From positions 1 through 49,003 of the forward strand of contig CAIYCW010000101.1 in assembly GCA_903924855.1 (NCBI GenBank): a stretch of DNA of 49,003 nucleotides, read 5' to 3'. A program made the translations under genes and the position numbers. Position 1 is the stretch's first letter. Every line of letters starts with the position of its first letter. This document shows, one piece after another, positions 15,043-23,543 of this stretch. The notes below the pieces were generated by a model. That model did no database searches, was not told where the DNA came from, and worked only from the letters and a program-made list of their open reading frames with translations. Source of the stretch: an uncultured Rhodospirillales bacterium (GTDB taxonomy: Bacteria; Pseudomonadota; Alphaproteobacteria; Acetobacterales; Acetobacteraceae).

Positions 15043-16479
15043 TCATGTCTTGGTGCGGGACCGCACCATTTCCGTCAGTTCGGCCACTGCCACCTTGCCA
15101 GCTTCGTTGCGCGGCAAATGGGCCAGTTGCAAAAACCCGCCTGGCGAGGCCGCGGCGCCCAGCTTGGCTTCGCAGGCACGCCGGAGCTCTGCCAGCTGCA
15201 CTGAGCCGTCACCCACCAAGGCGGCCCAGATCAAGCTCTGCCCTTGCGCGTTGGGCGCGGTGAACACCGCGGCCTCCATCACGCCGGGGCAGGCCTGCAG
15301 CACCTCCTCGATCCGGCGCTGCGGGATGAACGCGCCATCGGCCTCGATCATCTGCGACACTCGGCCGCGCAGCACCAGCACGCGATCCTTGGTCAGCACA
15401 CCAAGATCGCCGGGATGAAACCAGCCACCCCGGAACGACCGGTCACCCGGCTGGGCCTGCAGATAGCCCTGCACCATGCCGGCCGCACGCACACGGATCT
15501 CCCCTTCGGTGTCGGGGGGAAGCGGTGATCCATGTTCGTCCGTCACCTCCAGCCGGACTGTGCTGTGTACGAACCCCACACCCAGACCGTGTGCTGTCTG
15601 AAGCTCGGCGCGCCTGCCTATGGCGATGTTGCCGATCTCGGTTGCGCCGTAGCCGGTGTGGATGTTCGGGCACAGCCGCGCCGCGGCCTGCTCCGCCAGC
15701 AGCGGTGGCAGGGCGGAGCCGCCCACCTTCACCGCCCGCACCGAGGCAGGCCTGGGCCCGGAGAGTTGCGGCAGCAGCAGCTGCAGCCAGCCCACGCTGG
15801 CATAGAGCGTGGTCACGCCGAAGCGATGGATGAACGCGGCGGACTCGCTCACTTCGGGCAGAACGATCGTGCCGCCGAGTTCGAAGATGTTGAACATGGT
15901 GCGCAGCCACGAGGAGGAGGCCTTGCCCGACATCAGCACCGGGCGCTGTCCGGGAGCCAGACCCGGGATGGTCTCCACCTTCATGCGCGCGCGCATCATG
16001 CCGTGGGTCAGCGCCATCAACCGGCGCAGGCCGGTGGTGCCGGAGGTGCCGACCAGCGCCAGCACCGTCTCCCCACCCGGGGCCATGGGGCAGGCGGGCG
16101 TGTCCGGCTTCGGGTCAAACCAGCCGGGCTGCACGGTCAGCACCGGCAGATCGCTGCCAGGTGCCACACCGCCTGGCGGCAGCAGCACGGCGCGGATGGG
16201 CAGGTTGGGTATAAGCTGATTGCAGCTGGCCACCCCGATCCGCGCCAGGGCGAGCCCGATGATCAGGCTTGCGGCGTAGTCGGCGGCACTGAGCTGGTCA
16301 CGTGGCAGGGCGACCAGATCGCCGGTCTGCAGGCCCAACCGGCGCAGCTGTGCCCCGATCGCATCAACCACGCCGTCCAGCGCGCGATACGACATCACCC
16401 GGCCATCGGACAGGATGAGCGCTGCCGCATCCGGGGCCGTTTGCGACGTTCTGCGCAATGTCTCGGTGATGTTCGCCAT
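15043..16479 (-). CDS. AMP-dependent acyl-CoA synthetase/ligase (ANL family)
   Basis: ANL enzymes adenylate a carboxylate and then pass it to CoA or a carrier. The 478-residue protein shows the phosphate loop as TSGTTGLRR (about 148-156), the A5 motif GYGATEIGN, the A7 motif GWFHPGDLG, the hinge LRGR and a final catalytic lysine in NEAGKVAVAEL. The P-loop ends LRR where most relatives have a proline-lysine, which is unusual. At under 500 residues it is short for the family. The substrate cannot be read; neighbours (acyltransferase, hexapeptide acetyltransferase) suggest surface-molecule acylation, but this is inference. Confidence 0.85.
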   Translation of the reverse strand: MANITETLRRTSQTAPDAAALILSDGRVMSYRALDGVVDAIGAQLRRLGLQTGDLVALPRDQLSAADYAASLIIGLALARIGVASCNQLIPNLPIRAVLLPPGGVAPGSDLPVLTVQPGWFDPKPDTPACPMAPGGETVLALVGTSGTTGLRRLMALTHGMMRARMKVETIPGLAPGQRPVLMSGKASSSWLRTMFNIFELGGTIVLPEVSESAAFIHRFGVTTLYASVGWLQLLLPQLSGPRPASVRAVKVGGSALPPLLAEQAAARLCPNIHTGYGATEIGNIAIGRRAELQTAHGLGVGFVHSTVRLEVTDEHGSPLPPDTEGEIRVRAAGMVQGYLQAQPGDRSFRGGWFHPGDLGVLTKDRVLVLRGRVSQMIEADGAFIPQRRIEEVLQACPGVMEAAVFTAPNAQGQSLIWAALVGDGSVQLAELRRACEAKLGAAASPGGFLQLAHLPRNEAGKVAVAELTEMVRSRTKT

Positions 16480-16608
16480 CCCTCAGCACTGCCGCAGAGA
16501 CCGGCCAGGTGCAAGCCAGGGCAAACACCAGGGTCCCGTGCGGCTGCGCTGCTTGGCAGGCTTCGGCAACTGCGCCACTCTCTGCCCCTCCTTTGACGGC
16601 GGCCGATC

Positions 16609-17247
16609 ATGACGAAGAACGATCCCAGCTCGGACAAAAACCTGGGCCAAGACCCTCATATCCATCGCACCGCCTCGGTGCGCGCCTCCACATTCGGGGT
16701 GTATTGCGAGGTGGGCGCCCGCACCAAGGTGGCCGAGAGCTCGTTTGGCGATTACTCCTACGTCGTCAATGACAGCGACATCATTTACACAACCGTCGGC
16801 AAATTCTGTTCGATCGCCGCCCACACCCGCATCAATCCCGGCAATCATCCGCTGGAACGCGTGGCGCTGAGCCATTTCACCTATCGCTCCTCCAGCTACA
16901 ACATGGGCGATGACGACGCAGGATTCTTCGACTGGCGGCGCTCGTTTCGTTGCGTGATGGGCAACGATGTGTGGATCGGCCATGGCGCGGTGGTGCTGCC
17001 GGGGGTGAAGCTTGGCAATGGCGCGGCGGTGGGTGCCGGAACCATCGTCACCAAGGACGTGCCGCCTTTTGCCATCGTGGTGGGCAACCCGGGCCGCATT
17101 TTGCGTTACCGCTTTGCCCCCGAGATCATCGAGGCGCTGGAGCGCATCGCCTGGTGGGACTGGACGCATGATCAGCTGGCCCAGGGTCTTGCCGATTTCC
17201 GCAAGATGTCCGCCGAGGAATTCTGCCGCAAATACGACCCTGCGTGA
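16609..17247 (+). CDS. hexapeptide acetyltransferase, phosphonate-associated type
   Basis: The 212-residue left-handed beta-helix protein matches the transferase family often found in phosphonate-utilisation clusters (phn_thr-fam). It has VGARTKVAESSFGDYSYV, NDSDIIYTTVGKFCSIA, RINPGNHPLERV with the catalytic-type histidine, GNDVWIGHGAVVLPGV and AGTIVTKDVPPFAIVVGNP. The C-terminal AWWDW stretch is also typical. It probably acetylates a small molecule. No phn genes are visible nearby, so its substrate is open. The ATG at 16609 lies 129 bases from the divergent AMP-ligase start. Confidence 0.85.
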   Translation: MTKNDPSSDKNLGQDPHIHRTASVRASTFGVYCEVGARTKVAESSFGDYSYVVNDSDIIYTTVGKFCSIAAHTRINPGNHPLERVALSHFTYRSSSYNMGDDDAGFFDWRRSFRCVMGNDVWIGHGAVVLPGVKLGNGAAVGAGTIVTKDVPPFAIVVGNPGRILRYRFAPEIIEALERIAWWDWTHDQLAQGLADFRKMSAEEFCRKYDPA

Positions 17248-17272
17248 GCCCTCCGCCGGGGCGGGATCGCCC

Positions 17273-17308
17273 TTGCGCAGCCTTATCTTTCGATTATAAT
17301 GGAATTAT
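17273..17308 (+). promoter_or_regulatory. promoter and candidate ArsR operator of the arsenic operon
   Basis: TTGCGC (17273-17278) and a perfect TATAAT (17295-17300) are separated by 16 bases. The arsR ATG is at 17307, six bases after the -10, so the transcript probably begins at or next to the start codon. ATAAT (17296-17300) and ATTAT (17304-17308) form a 5-3-5 inverted repeat over the -10 and start codon, a plausible repressor site. Confidence 0.7.
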
Positions 17309-17666
17309 GGAAAAGACAGAGATTGTGGCGGCCTTGGGCGCCCTCGCTCAGGAAACCCGGCTCGACATCTTCCGCCTGCTGGTCGCGGCAGGTGCCGACG
17401 GTGTGCCGGCCGGGCGGATCGGCGACAGCCTCGGCCTCGCAGGCGCTACGCTGTCGTTTCATCTCAACCAGCTACGCCAGGCCGGGCTGATCAGCTTCCG
17501 GCGTGAGGGGCGGTCGTTGATCTATTCGGCCTGCTATCCGGCGATGAACCAGGTGCTGGCGTATCTGATCGAAAATTGCTGCCAGGGAGATCCGGCCGCC
17601 TGCGGCGTGATGCTGTGCACACCCGAGCAGGCCCTGCAGAGCACCTGCCTGGAGGCAGCGCCATGA
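17307..17666 (+). CDS. arsR: ArsR-family arsenite-responsive repressor
   Basis: The 119-residue winged-helix protein begins with EIVAALGALAQETRLDIFRLL, followed by the recognition part GDSLGLAGATLSFHLNQLRQAGLI and the wing RREGRSLIYSA. Candidate metalloid-binding cysteines are in IENCCQGDPAACGVMLC near the C-terminus rather than in the classical ELCVCDL helix. The arrangement recalls ArsR variants with C-terminal cysteines. It is the first gene of arsR-aqpS-arsC and overlaps aqpS by ATGA. The promoter suggests a leaderless mRNA. Confidence 0.93.
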   Translation: MEKTEIVAALGALAQETRLDIFRLLVAAGADGVPAGRIGDSLGLAGATLSFHLNQLRQAGLISFRREGRSLIYSACYPAMNQVLAYLIENCCQGDPAACGVMLCTPEQALQSTCLEAAP

Positions 17667-18346
17667 ACGGGGTTGATCCCTGGCGCCGCACCGCCGCCGA
17701 GGCGATCGGCACCGCGATGCTGGTGGCAACGGTGGTCGGCTCCGGCATCATGGCGCAAAGCCTGACGCAGGACGTGGCCCTGGCCCTGCTTGGCAACACC
17801 ATCGCCACCGGCGCCATGCTGGTGGTGCTGATCTCCATCCTGGGACCGATCTCGGGCGCACATTTCAACCCGGCTGTCTCGCTGGGGTTCACCCTGCGCG
17901 GAGACCTGTCGCGCGCCGAGCTGACACGCTTTGTGGTGGCGCAGATCGCAGGCGGGATTCTTGGCACCATGTTGGCGCACGCGATGTTCGCCCAGCCGCT
18001 GCTGCAGATCTCAACCCATATGCGCACCGGACCGTCGCAATGGTTTGCCGAGATCGTCGCAAGCTTCGGGCTGGTTGCGGTGATCCTGGGGGCCATCCGC
18101 CACGCGGCCGCGTCGGTGCCGATGCTGGTCGGCCTGTACATCACGGCGGCCTACTGGTTCACGGCCAGCACCTCCTTCGCCAATCCGGCGGTGGCCATCG
18201 CGCGGGCGCTGACCGACACATTCTCCGGCATCAGACCGATTGATCTGCCCGGCTTTATCGCAGCCCAGCTGATTGGCGCCGTGCTTGGCATGGTGCTGAC
18301 CGGCTGGCTGCTCCGAGCCCCCCTCCAGCAGAAAGCCCGATCATGA
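17663..18346 (+). CDS. aqpS: aquaglyceroporin-type arsenite channel
   Basis: This 227-residue MIP-family channel has six transmembrane segments and two NPA half-helices: HFNPAVSLG (about 68-76) and FANPAVAIAR (about 173-182). In Sinorhizobium an aquaglyceroporin, AqpS, replaces an arsenite pump: ArsC makes arsenite, which leaves down its gradient through the channel. The same gene pairing is seen here. ATG 17663 overlaps the arsR stop, and an upstream in-frame extension is arsR sequence. The gene symbol is given by context plus family. Confidence 0.88.
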   Translation: MNGVDPWRRTAAEAIGTAMLVATVVGSGIMAQSLTQDVALALLGNTIATGAMLVVLISILGPISGAHFNPAVSLGFTLRGDLSRAELTRFVVAQIAGGILGTMLAHAMFAQPLLQISTHMRTGPSQWFAEIVASFGLVAVILGAIRHAAASVPMLVGLYITAAYWFTASTSFANPAVAIARALTDTFSGIRPIDLPGFIAAQLIGAVLGMVLTGWLLRAPLQQKARS

Positions 18347-18753
18347 GCATCACAATCTACCACAACCCAAATTGCGGCACCTCGCGCAACGTTCTGGCGA
18401 TGCTGAAGCAAAGCGGCGAGAGCTTTGAGGTGATCGAATACCTCAAGACGCCGCCGACACGCGCCCGCCTGGCCGAGCTGATCCGGCTGATGGGGGTCTC
18501 GGTGCGCGATGTTCTGCGCGAGAAGGGCACGCCCTATGCCGAGCTTGATCTTGGCAACCCCAAATGGAGCGATGACGACTTGCTGGATTTCATGATGGCG
18601 CATCCCATCCTGATCAACCGGCCGATTGTTGTGTCACCGCGTGGTGTCGCGCTGTGCCGGCCGTCCGAGAAGCTGCTGGCGCTGCTGCCAGACGGGGCCA
18701 TCACCCGCTTCACCAAGGAAGATGGCGAGGTGGTCACCCCGGCCTCCGTGTGA
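18343..18753 (+). CDS. arsC: glutaredoxin-dependent arsenate reductase
   Basis: ArsC reduces arsenate to arsenite using glutathione/glutaredoxin. The 136-residue protein has catalytic Cys11 in YHNPNCGTSRN, the EYLKTPPTR segment and the arginines of HPILINRPIVVSPRG and LCRPSEKL that bind arsenate. It overlaps aqpS by ATGA, completing a compact operon. No arsB, ACR3 or arsH follows. Confidence 0.95.
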   Translation: MSITIYHNPNCGTSRNVLAMLKQSGESFEVIEYLKTPPTRARLAELIRLMGVSVRDVLREKGTPYAELDLGNPKWSDDDLLDFMMAHPILINRPIVVSPRGVALCRPSEKLLALLPDGAITRFTKEDGEVVTPASV

Positions 18754-18861
18754 CGTTTCCGTAAGGCCCGCATCCAACGCGCCTTGCGCGGCGTTCTGCC
18801 AGTGTGGCCGGTGCATCGCACCGCGCCGCACCCGAGCAAACGCCAACAAGGAACACGTCCC

Positions 18862-19410
18862 ATGCGCAGCCTTCTTCGTGCCGCCGCCGTCACGCTTGGC
18901 CTCGGCCTCGCCACCCTGCCCGCCCTGGCCCAGCCGATGGTGGGCGGTGCTGCGATGTATCCGACCAAGGACATCATCGACAACGCCGTCAACTCCAAGG
19001 ACCACACCACGCTGGTGGCGGCGGTGAAGGCGGCAGGCCTGGTCGAGACGCTGAAGGGCCCCGGCCCGTTCACCGTCTTCGCCCCCACCAACGAGGCCTT
19101 TGCGGCCCTGCCGGCCGGCACGGTGGAGACGCTGCTGAAGCCTGAGAACAAGGCCACACTGGTGAAGATCCTCACCTATCACGTGGTGGCCGGCAAAATG
19201 TCGGCGGCCGATCTGCTGAACGCCATCGCCGAAGGCCACGGCAAGGCGATGCTGAAGACCGTCTCCGGCGGCGAGCTGGTCGCGATGAAATCCGGCCAAA
19301 GCATCGACATCGAGGATGAGAAGGGCGGCCATGCCCGCGTCACCATCGCGGACGTCGACCAGTCCAACGGCGTGATCCACGTGGTGGACAAGGTGCTGCT
19401 GCCGAAGTGA
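18862..19410 (+). CDS. secreted fasciclin-domain protein
   Basis: The 182-residue protein has a Sec signal peptide (MRSLLRAAAVTLGLGLATLP, then ALA-Q as likely cleavage near residue 23) and one FAS1 domain. FAS1 hallmarks are FTVFAPTNEAFAALP (H1 box), ILTYHVVAGKM (YH motif) and NGVIHVVDKVLLP (H2 box). Such proteins are periplasmic or surface adhesion-type factors. AAGGA upstream supports ATG 18862. It lies 108 bases after arsC, so it is probably independent of the arsenic operon. Confidence 0.93.
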   Translation: MRSLLRAAAVTLGLGLATLPALAQPMVGGAAMYPTKDIIDNAVNSKDHTTLVAAVKAAGLVETLKGPGPFTVFAPTNEAFAALPAGTVETLLKPENKATLVKILTYHVVAGKMSAADLLNAIAEGHGKAMLKTVSGGELVAMKSGQSIDIEDEKGGHARVTIADVDQSNGVIHVVDKVLLPK

Positions 19411-19425
19411 GGCGGCAGACCCGCC

Positions 19426-22400
19426 TCACCGCCCCACCGTGATGAGCCGGGACTGCCTGTTTGGGGCCACGTTGGCCAACAACGAGGCAAGATAGGTCTT
19501 CTGCCGCGTGATGCGCCCCGCATCACGCGGCAGCATCGCGTTGATCGCCCCATGCACCGCGGCGATCTCGCGGCGCATCGCGGGGGCTGCCAGCCGCGCC
19601 GTGACACTTGCGCCATGCCGGCGATGGCGGTTCATCGGTGTTCCAAGATAGCCGACGCGACCCTGGCTGTGGCCGAGCAGATCGGCATAGACCAGCCAAT
19701 CCCCAGCCACCTTCAGCTTGGCAAGCCGGCCCTCGCATCGCCGCAAGGCTGCCAGCAGGGCCTCCCTGCGCACCAGCACCGCACTCGCGTTCAGGATCGG
19801 GTTGCGCTCGGACAGGCAGCCCGCCAGAAAGGCCTTGGCATCGAACACGCCATCCTGCAGCAGCGCCGCCAGCCCGCTCTGGCGGTAATAATCCTTGTAA
19901 TCCGGCATCACGATCCCACCCTCGGCATCGATCGCCTGGCTGTCGCAGAAGGCGAGGTCGACATCGTCGTGCTGGGCGATCAGCCGTGCGAGCCGGGCCA
20001 GCATGTCCGGCTGGGCGGCGTCATCCGCCTCGGCGATCCAGAGATATTCGCCGCGCGCAAGCTCCGCAGCGCGGCGCCATTGCGCGAACACGCTTCCGGA
20101 ATTCACATCCCTTCGGTCGATGCGGATGCAGCGCTTCCAGTCAGCCGCCAGACGCTCAGCCTGCGCCACGCTGTCATCGCTGGAGGCATCATCCAGCAGC
20201 AGCACCTCCTCCAGCGGGCAGGTCTGTGCAAAGATCGAGCCGAGCCGTTCGGCCATGTAGTGCCCATAATTGTGACTGAGCAGGGCTGCCGAGATGCGCG
20301 GCGCCCGCGGGCGCAGCTCGGCCAGCAGCTCGGACACATAGGCGCTGAAATCAAACCGCGTGGCCGCCTGGGCCGCGCGCAGCCGTCGTTGGGCTGCGGG
20401 GATGGGCACCGCGAGCTCCCGCAACGCCCCGGCCAGCGCCTCCACGTCCGACATCGCAACCACGCGGCCCATCCCTTCGGCCTGCAGCAGATCGGCGATG
20501 CCACCGGCGCCTTCGAACGCCACCACCTGAATGCCGCTCGCCATCGCCTCCAGTGCCACGGAGGGAAACGGGTCCTCGCGCGAGGTCAGCGCGAACACGT
20601 CCGCCACCGACAGCCACGGGTCCATGTCGGTCTGAAATCCCGGAAAATGCGCGAAGCCGGTGGCGCGCGCGGCTTCGATCTCCGGGGCGAGATAGGCGGA
20701 CAGGCGCGGGCAGATATCGCCAACCCAGCAGAAATGCAGGCGCATCGCACCGGCCGGCGTGCGCCGCCAGCTTTGCCAGGCGGCCTGGAGGAACAGGTCG
20801 AGGCCCTTGCGCATGTCGCCATAGCCGGCCCCAACCACCAGAGAGGCACCGTTGCCGATGCGCAGCTGATCACGCAGCCGGGCACGGGCGACCGGGTCGA
20901 ACCTTGTCTCGCGATACACGCCCTGCGGCAGAATGCGCATCTGCCCGGTGGTCAGCCTGTCGACCAGCGGGAAGGCGTCGCGCACGCAGGCGGCCGGGAA
21001 GATCACCCGCCTGGCCAGCGCAGCCCCGCCACGCAGCCCGGGCAGCATGCCGTGCTCCGCCATCACACGCGGCAGTTCGTGCACCAGCAGCACCGCCTCG
21101 ATCCCCGCGCGTTGCAGCAAGGGAATGGCGCGCGCGGCCACCGAGGTGTTGACCAGCGCCTGGGTGACACCGCGGGTTCGCGCCGCCTCGATGCAGGCTT
21201 CCAGCTGGGCGCGGCTGCCGGCCACATGGGTGCGGGCCAGGGCGGTGTACTCAGGCAGCAGCTTGCCATCCGCCAGCAGGATGAACTCGATCTCCACGCC
21301 ATGGGTGGCACGCAGGCGGCGGCCGATATTGAGCAGCAGCATCTGCGCTCCGGCGGGAAACGCGTCATGCCCGAGCAGCAGGATGCGGCTGCGGCTGTCC
21401 ATGGAGGCCATCTGTCCCACCGCCCTGGCGGTCGCGTTGAGATAGGCGGCTCCGTAATGCACATCAGGCTCCAGATAGGCGCCCTCCGCCCATTCGTTCC
21501 AGGCGTTGATGCAGACGATCCGTTCTCCAAACACGCGGTTCGTGGCACTCTGCTCGATCAGCCGGGACAGCCAGGCCTGGTATTTGGCAGGCGTGCTGCC
21601 CACCAGCGACATGCCCGCCCCCTCGCGCCTGGCATCATTGTCCCAGCCCGGCAGGGCCGTGCGGATCAGCGGATAGGACGGCACCGGCTCGGCCAGCGAG
21701 GCCTGCACCACGTCGTCATAGGCATAGATCTGCCCGCGCATCGCGGGGTCGTAGAGCTGGGTCTGCTGGTTGCGCGGGCGCAGCGTGCGGGTGAGCTTGT
21801 GGGGCGGGAACTCGATGGCGCCATCGAAGCCGAGCTCGATCGGATCGGTGTCGTTGAAGCTTTGCGCCATCAACAGGATCGGGTTGTGCCCGGCCTCGGC
21901 GAACAGCGCCCGCCAGCGCGCCACGCGTTCGGCGCAATCGGGGATGATGCCGGCGCGATAGATCATCAGCAGCGGCCGGCCGGCCAGGCGGATATAGCGC
22001 GGGTCGTTGAAATGCCGCACGAAGCAGGCAATCAATGCCGGGTCATCCTCGCTGCGGTAATCCTGGCTGATCAGCACCTCGGCATCCGAGCCGTCCCAGC
22101 GGCGCGACCAGTTCTCGTTCGCCCACATCAGCGCGAACGGGAAATCCAGGCTGGGATCGGCCAGCATCGCCTCGATCGGCGTCTCCAGCAGGCGCCGACC
22201 GTTGAACCAGTAGAAGTAATGCACGAAGCCATGCAGCCCGGCACCGCGGGCGAGCGCGATCTGGCGGCGCATCGTCTCCGGGTTGGCGAGATCGTAGCAG
22301 CCGAGATCACGCGGGATGCGCGGCTGGTAATGCCCCTCGAAGCGCGGCATGCCACGGGCGATGGCGGTCCATTCGGTGAAGCCGGTGCCCCACCACTGGT

Positions 22401-23220
22401 CATTCTCCGCCACCTGATGAAACTGCGGCAGGTAGTAGGCAAGCAGCCGCGCCAGGCGGCCGGCCGAGCGCGGCAGCGCCTGCACCTCCTCGAAATCGGG
22501 ACCCGGCCGGGCGTAGCGTCGCGCCCGTTCATGCACGCTGGCCTCATGCGGGCCGGGCTGCGTTGCAAGCTTCGCCAGATGGCGGATGGCACGCCAATGC
22601 ATCAGCGGATTTTCATCCAGGCTGCCGCCCAGATAGCGGTGGATGTAGAATTTGGTGTCAAACCCCGCCTGCGGGTCGCGGCCCTCGCGGTAGCCGTATT
22701 TCAGATAATGCTCGAACGGATCGATCTCGGCCTTGGCGAGATCGGGATTGTTCGCGAGGTAATAGCCCACGTCGAAATCCGCGATCGGGCTTGCGGTGCC
22801 GCTGCGGCGATGGGCCAGGAAATGCGCCAGCGGTGATTGCAGGCGGCCAAGCGGCGCCTGGCCGGCATACCAGACCAGGTCGAACCGTGCAGACGGCGCC
22901 CGCCCCTCGGCCTCACCCGCCACGATGTAATGCAGCAGCGGATTGATGCCGGCGCGCGCCACATCCGGATTGGTGGCGAGGTAGTGATCCAGGTCGAAAT
23001 ACGGGTTGGGATCGCGCGCCTCCTGCCAGCCGCGCTGCAGAAAATGATCGATCAGATCAAAGCCTGCCGCGGCGACATCGGCGTTGCGGCTGCGATACCA
23101 GGGCTCGTCGAACAGGCCGGATTGGTGGATCAGCCTTGCGGCCTCGCACACCCGGCCCTCCACCAGGCTGGTTTCCCCAAGCATCGGCCGCAGGCTGTCT
23201 CGGCTCACCATCTCGTTCAT
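19426..23220 (-). CDS. multi-module glycosyltransferase (WbsX-like + GT4 + GT2)
   Basis: The 1264-residue protein has four parts. Residues 35-222 hold five repeats of about 37 residues built on YYLA-NPD-A-A-IDP-HY-G--EGRDP. Residues 259-600 are a WbsX/GH99-like domain with YYLPQFHQV, WWGTGFTEWT and INAWNEWAEGAYLEPD. Residues 610-970 are a GT4-type domain with GYGDMRKGLDLF and EDPFPSVALEAMASG. Residues 974-1220 are a GT2 domain with SHNYGHYM, LLLDDASSDDS and the DxD-like IAEADDAAQPD. It has no membrane helix. A role in O-antigen or capsule assembly is likely. AAAGGAGG four bases upstream fixes the ATG. Confidence 0.9.
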   Translation of the reverse strand: MNEMVSRDSLRPMLGETSLVEGRVCEAARLIHQSGLFDEPWYRSRNADVAAAGFDLIDHFLQRGWQEARDPNPYFDLDHYLATNPDVARAGINPLLHYIVAGEAEGRAPSARFDLVWYAGQAPLGRLQSPLAHFLAHRRSGTASPIADFDVGYYLANNPDLAKAEIDPFEHYLKYGYREGRDPQAGFDTKFYIHRYLGGSLDENPLMHWRAIRHLAKLATQPGPHEASVHERARRYARPGPDFEEVQALPRSAGRLARLLAYYLPQFHQVAENDQWWGTGFTEWTAIARGMPRFEGHYQPRIPRDLGCYDLANPETMRRQIALARGAGLHGFVHYFYWFNGRRLLETPIEAMLADPSLDFPFALMWANENWSRRWDGSDAEVLISQDYRSEDDPALIACFVRHFNDPRYIRLAGRPLLMIYRAGIIPDCAERVARWRALFAEAGHNPILLMAQSFNDTDPIELGFDGAIEFPPHKLTRTLRPRNQQTQLYDPAMRGQIYAYDDVVQASLAEPVPSYPLIRTALPGWDNDARREGAGMSLVGSTPAKYQAWLSRLIEQSATNRVFGERIVCINAWNEWAEGAYLEPDVHYGAAYLNATARAVGQMASMDSRSRILLLGHDAFPAGAQMLLLNIGRRLRATHGVEIEFILLADGKLLPEYTALARTHVAGSRAQLEACIEAARTRGVTQALVNTSVAARAIPLLQRAGIEAVLLVHELPRVMAEHGMLPGLRGGAALARRVIFPAACVRDAFPLVDRLTTGQMRILPQGVYRETRFDPVARARLRDQLRIGNGASLVVGAGYGDMRKGLDLFLQAAWQSWRRTPAGAMRLHFCWVGDICPRLSAYLAPEIEAARATGFAHFPGFQTDMDPWLSVADVFALTSREDPFPSVALEAMASGIQVVAFEGAGGIADLLQAEGMGRVVAMSDVEALAGALRELAVPIPAAQRRLRAAQAATRFDFSAYVSELLAELRPRAPRISAALLSHNYGHYMAERLGSIFAQTCPLEEVLLLDDASSDDSVAQAERLAADWKRCIRIDRRDVNSGSVFAQWRRAAELARGEYLWIAEADDAAQPDMLARLARLIAQHDDVDLAFCDSQAIDAEGGIVMPDYKDYYRQSGLAALLQDGVFDAKAFLAGCLSERNPILNASAVLVRREALLAALRRCEGRLAKLKVAGDWLVYADLLGHSQGRVGYLGTPMNRHRRHGASVTARLAAPAMRREIAAVHGAINAMLPRDAGRITRQKTYLASLLANVAPNRQSRLITVGR

Positions 23221-23543
23221 CCGGCCTCCTTTGGGTCATCCCCAGGCATGTGCGTTCCGGTCGCAGCGAATGGTGGCAAGCATATTTCATCAAACGTGTT
23301 CTGTAATTGATCAATTTTCGTTTAATTTGCAATTGATGACGATTTAACTGACGCATCTTCAAGAAATACATCTTGATAATATCGTTTATTAAAATAAATT
23401 CTTCGTTATCTTCATCGTAAAATGTTTTCTGGTAGCCGAACGCGGGATGAAAATGCAGTTATCGTTACTATTCGTAATCCAGCATCCGCGCAGGCCACGA
23501 TCGGCAGTGCTATCAGATGGCGGTTCTCAACCGGGAGTGTGCA
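23221..23543. other. AT-rich divergent intergenic region
   Basis: About 320 bases separate the large glycosyltransferase from the small lipoprotein gene. The part from roughly 23280 to 23450 is strongly A/T-rich, in contrast to everything around it. It contains the perfect palindrome ATTGATCAAT (23306-23315), a CAATTG at 23330-23335 and several -10-like runs. It probably carries both divergent promoters, but I cannot assign exact boxes. I see no gene in it. Confidence 0.6.

Noticed and set aside
19552..22836. 1094-codon plus-strand frame opposite the large glycosyltransferase
   Set aside because: The composition is antisense-like with no domain, and the minus strand carries clear modules and a strong ribosome site.
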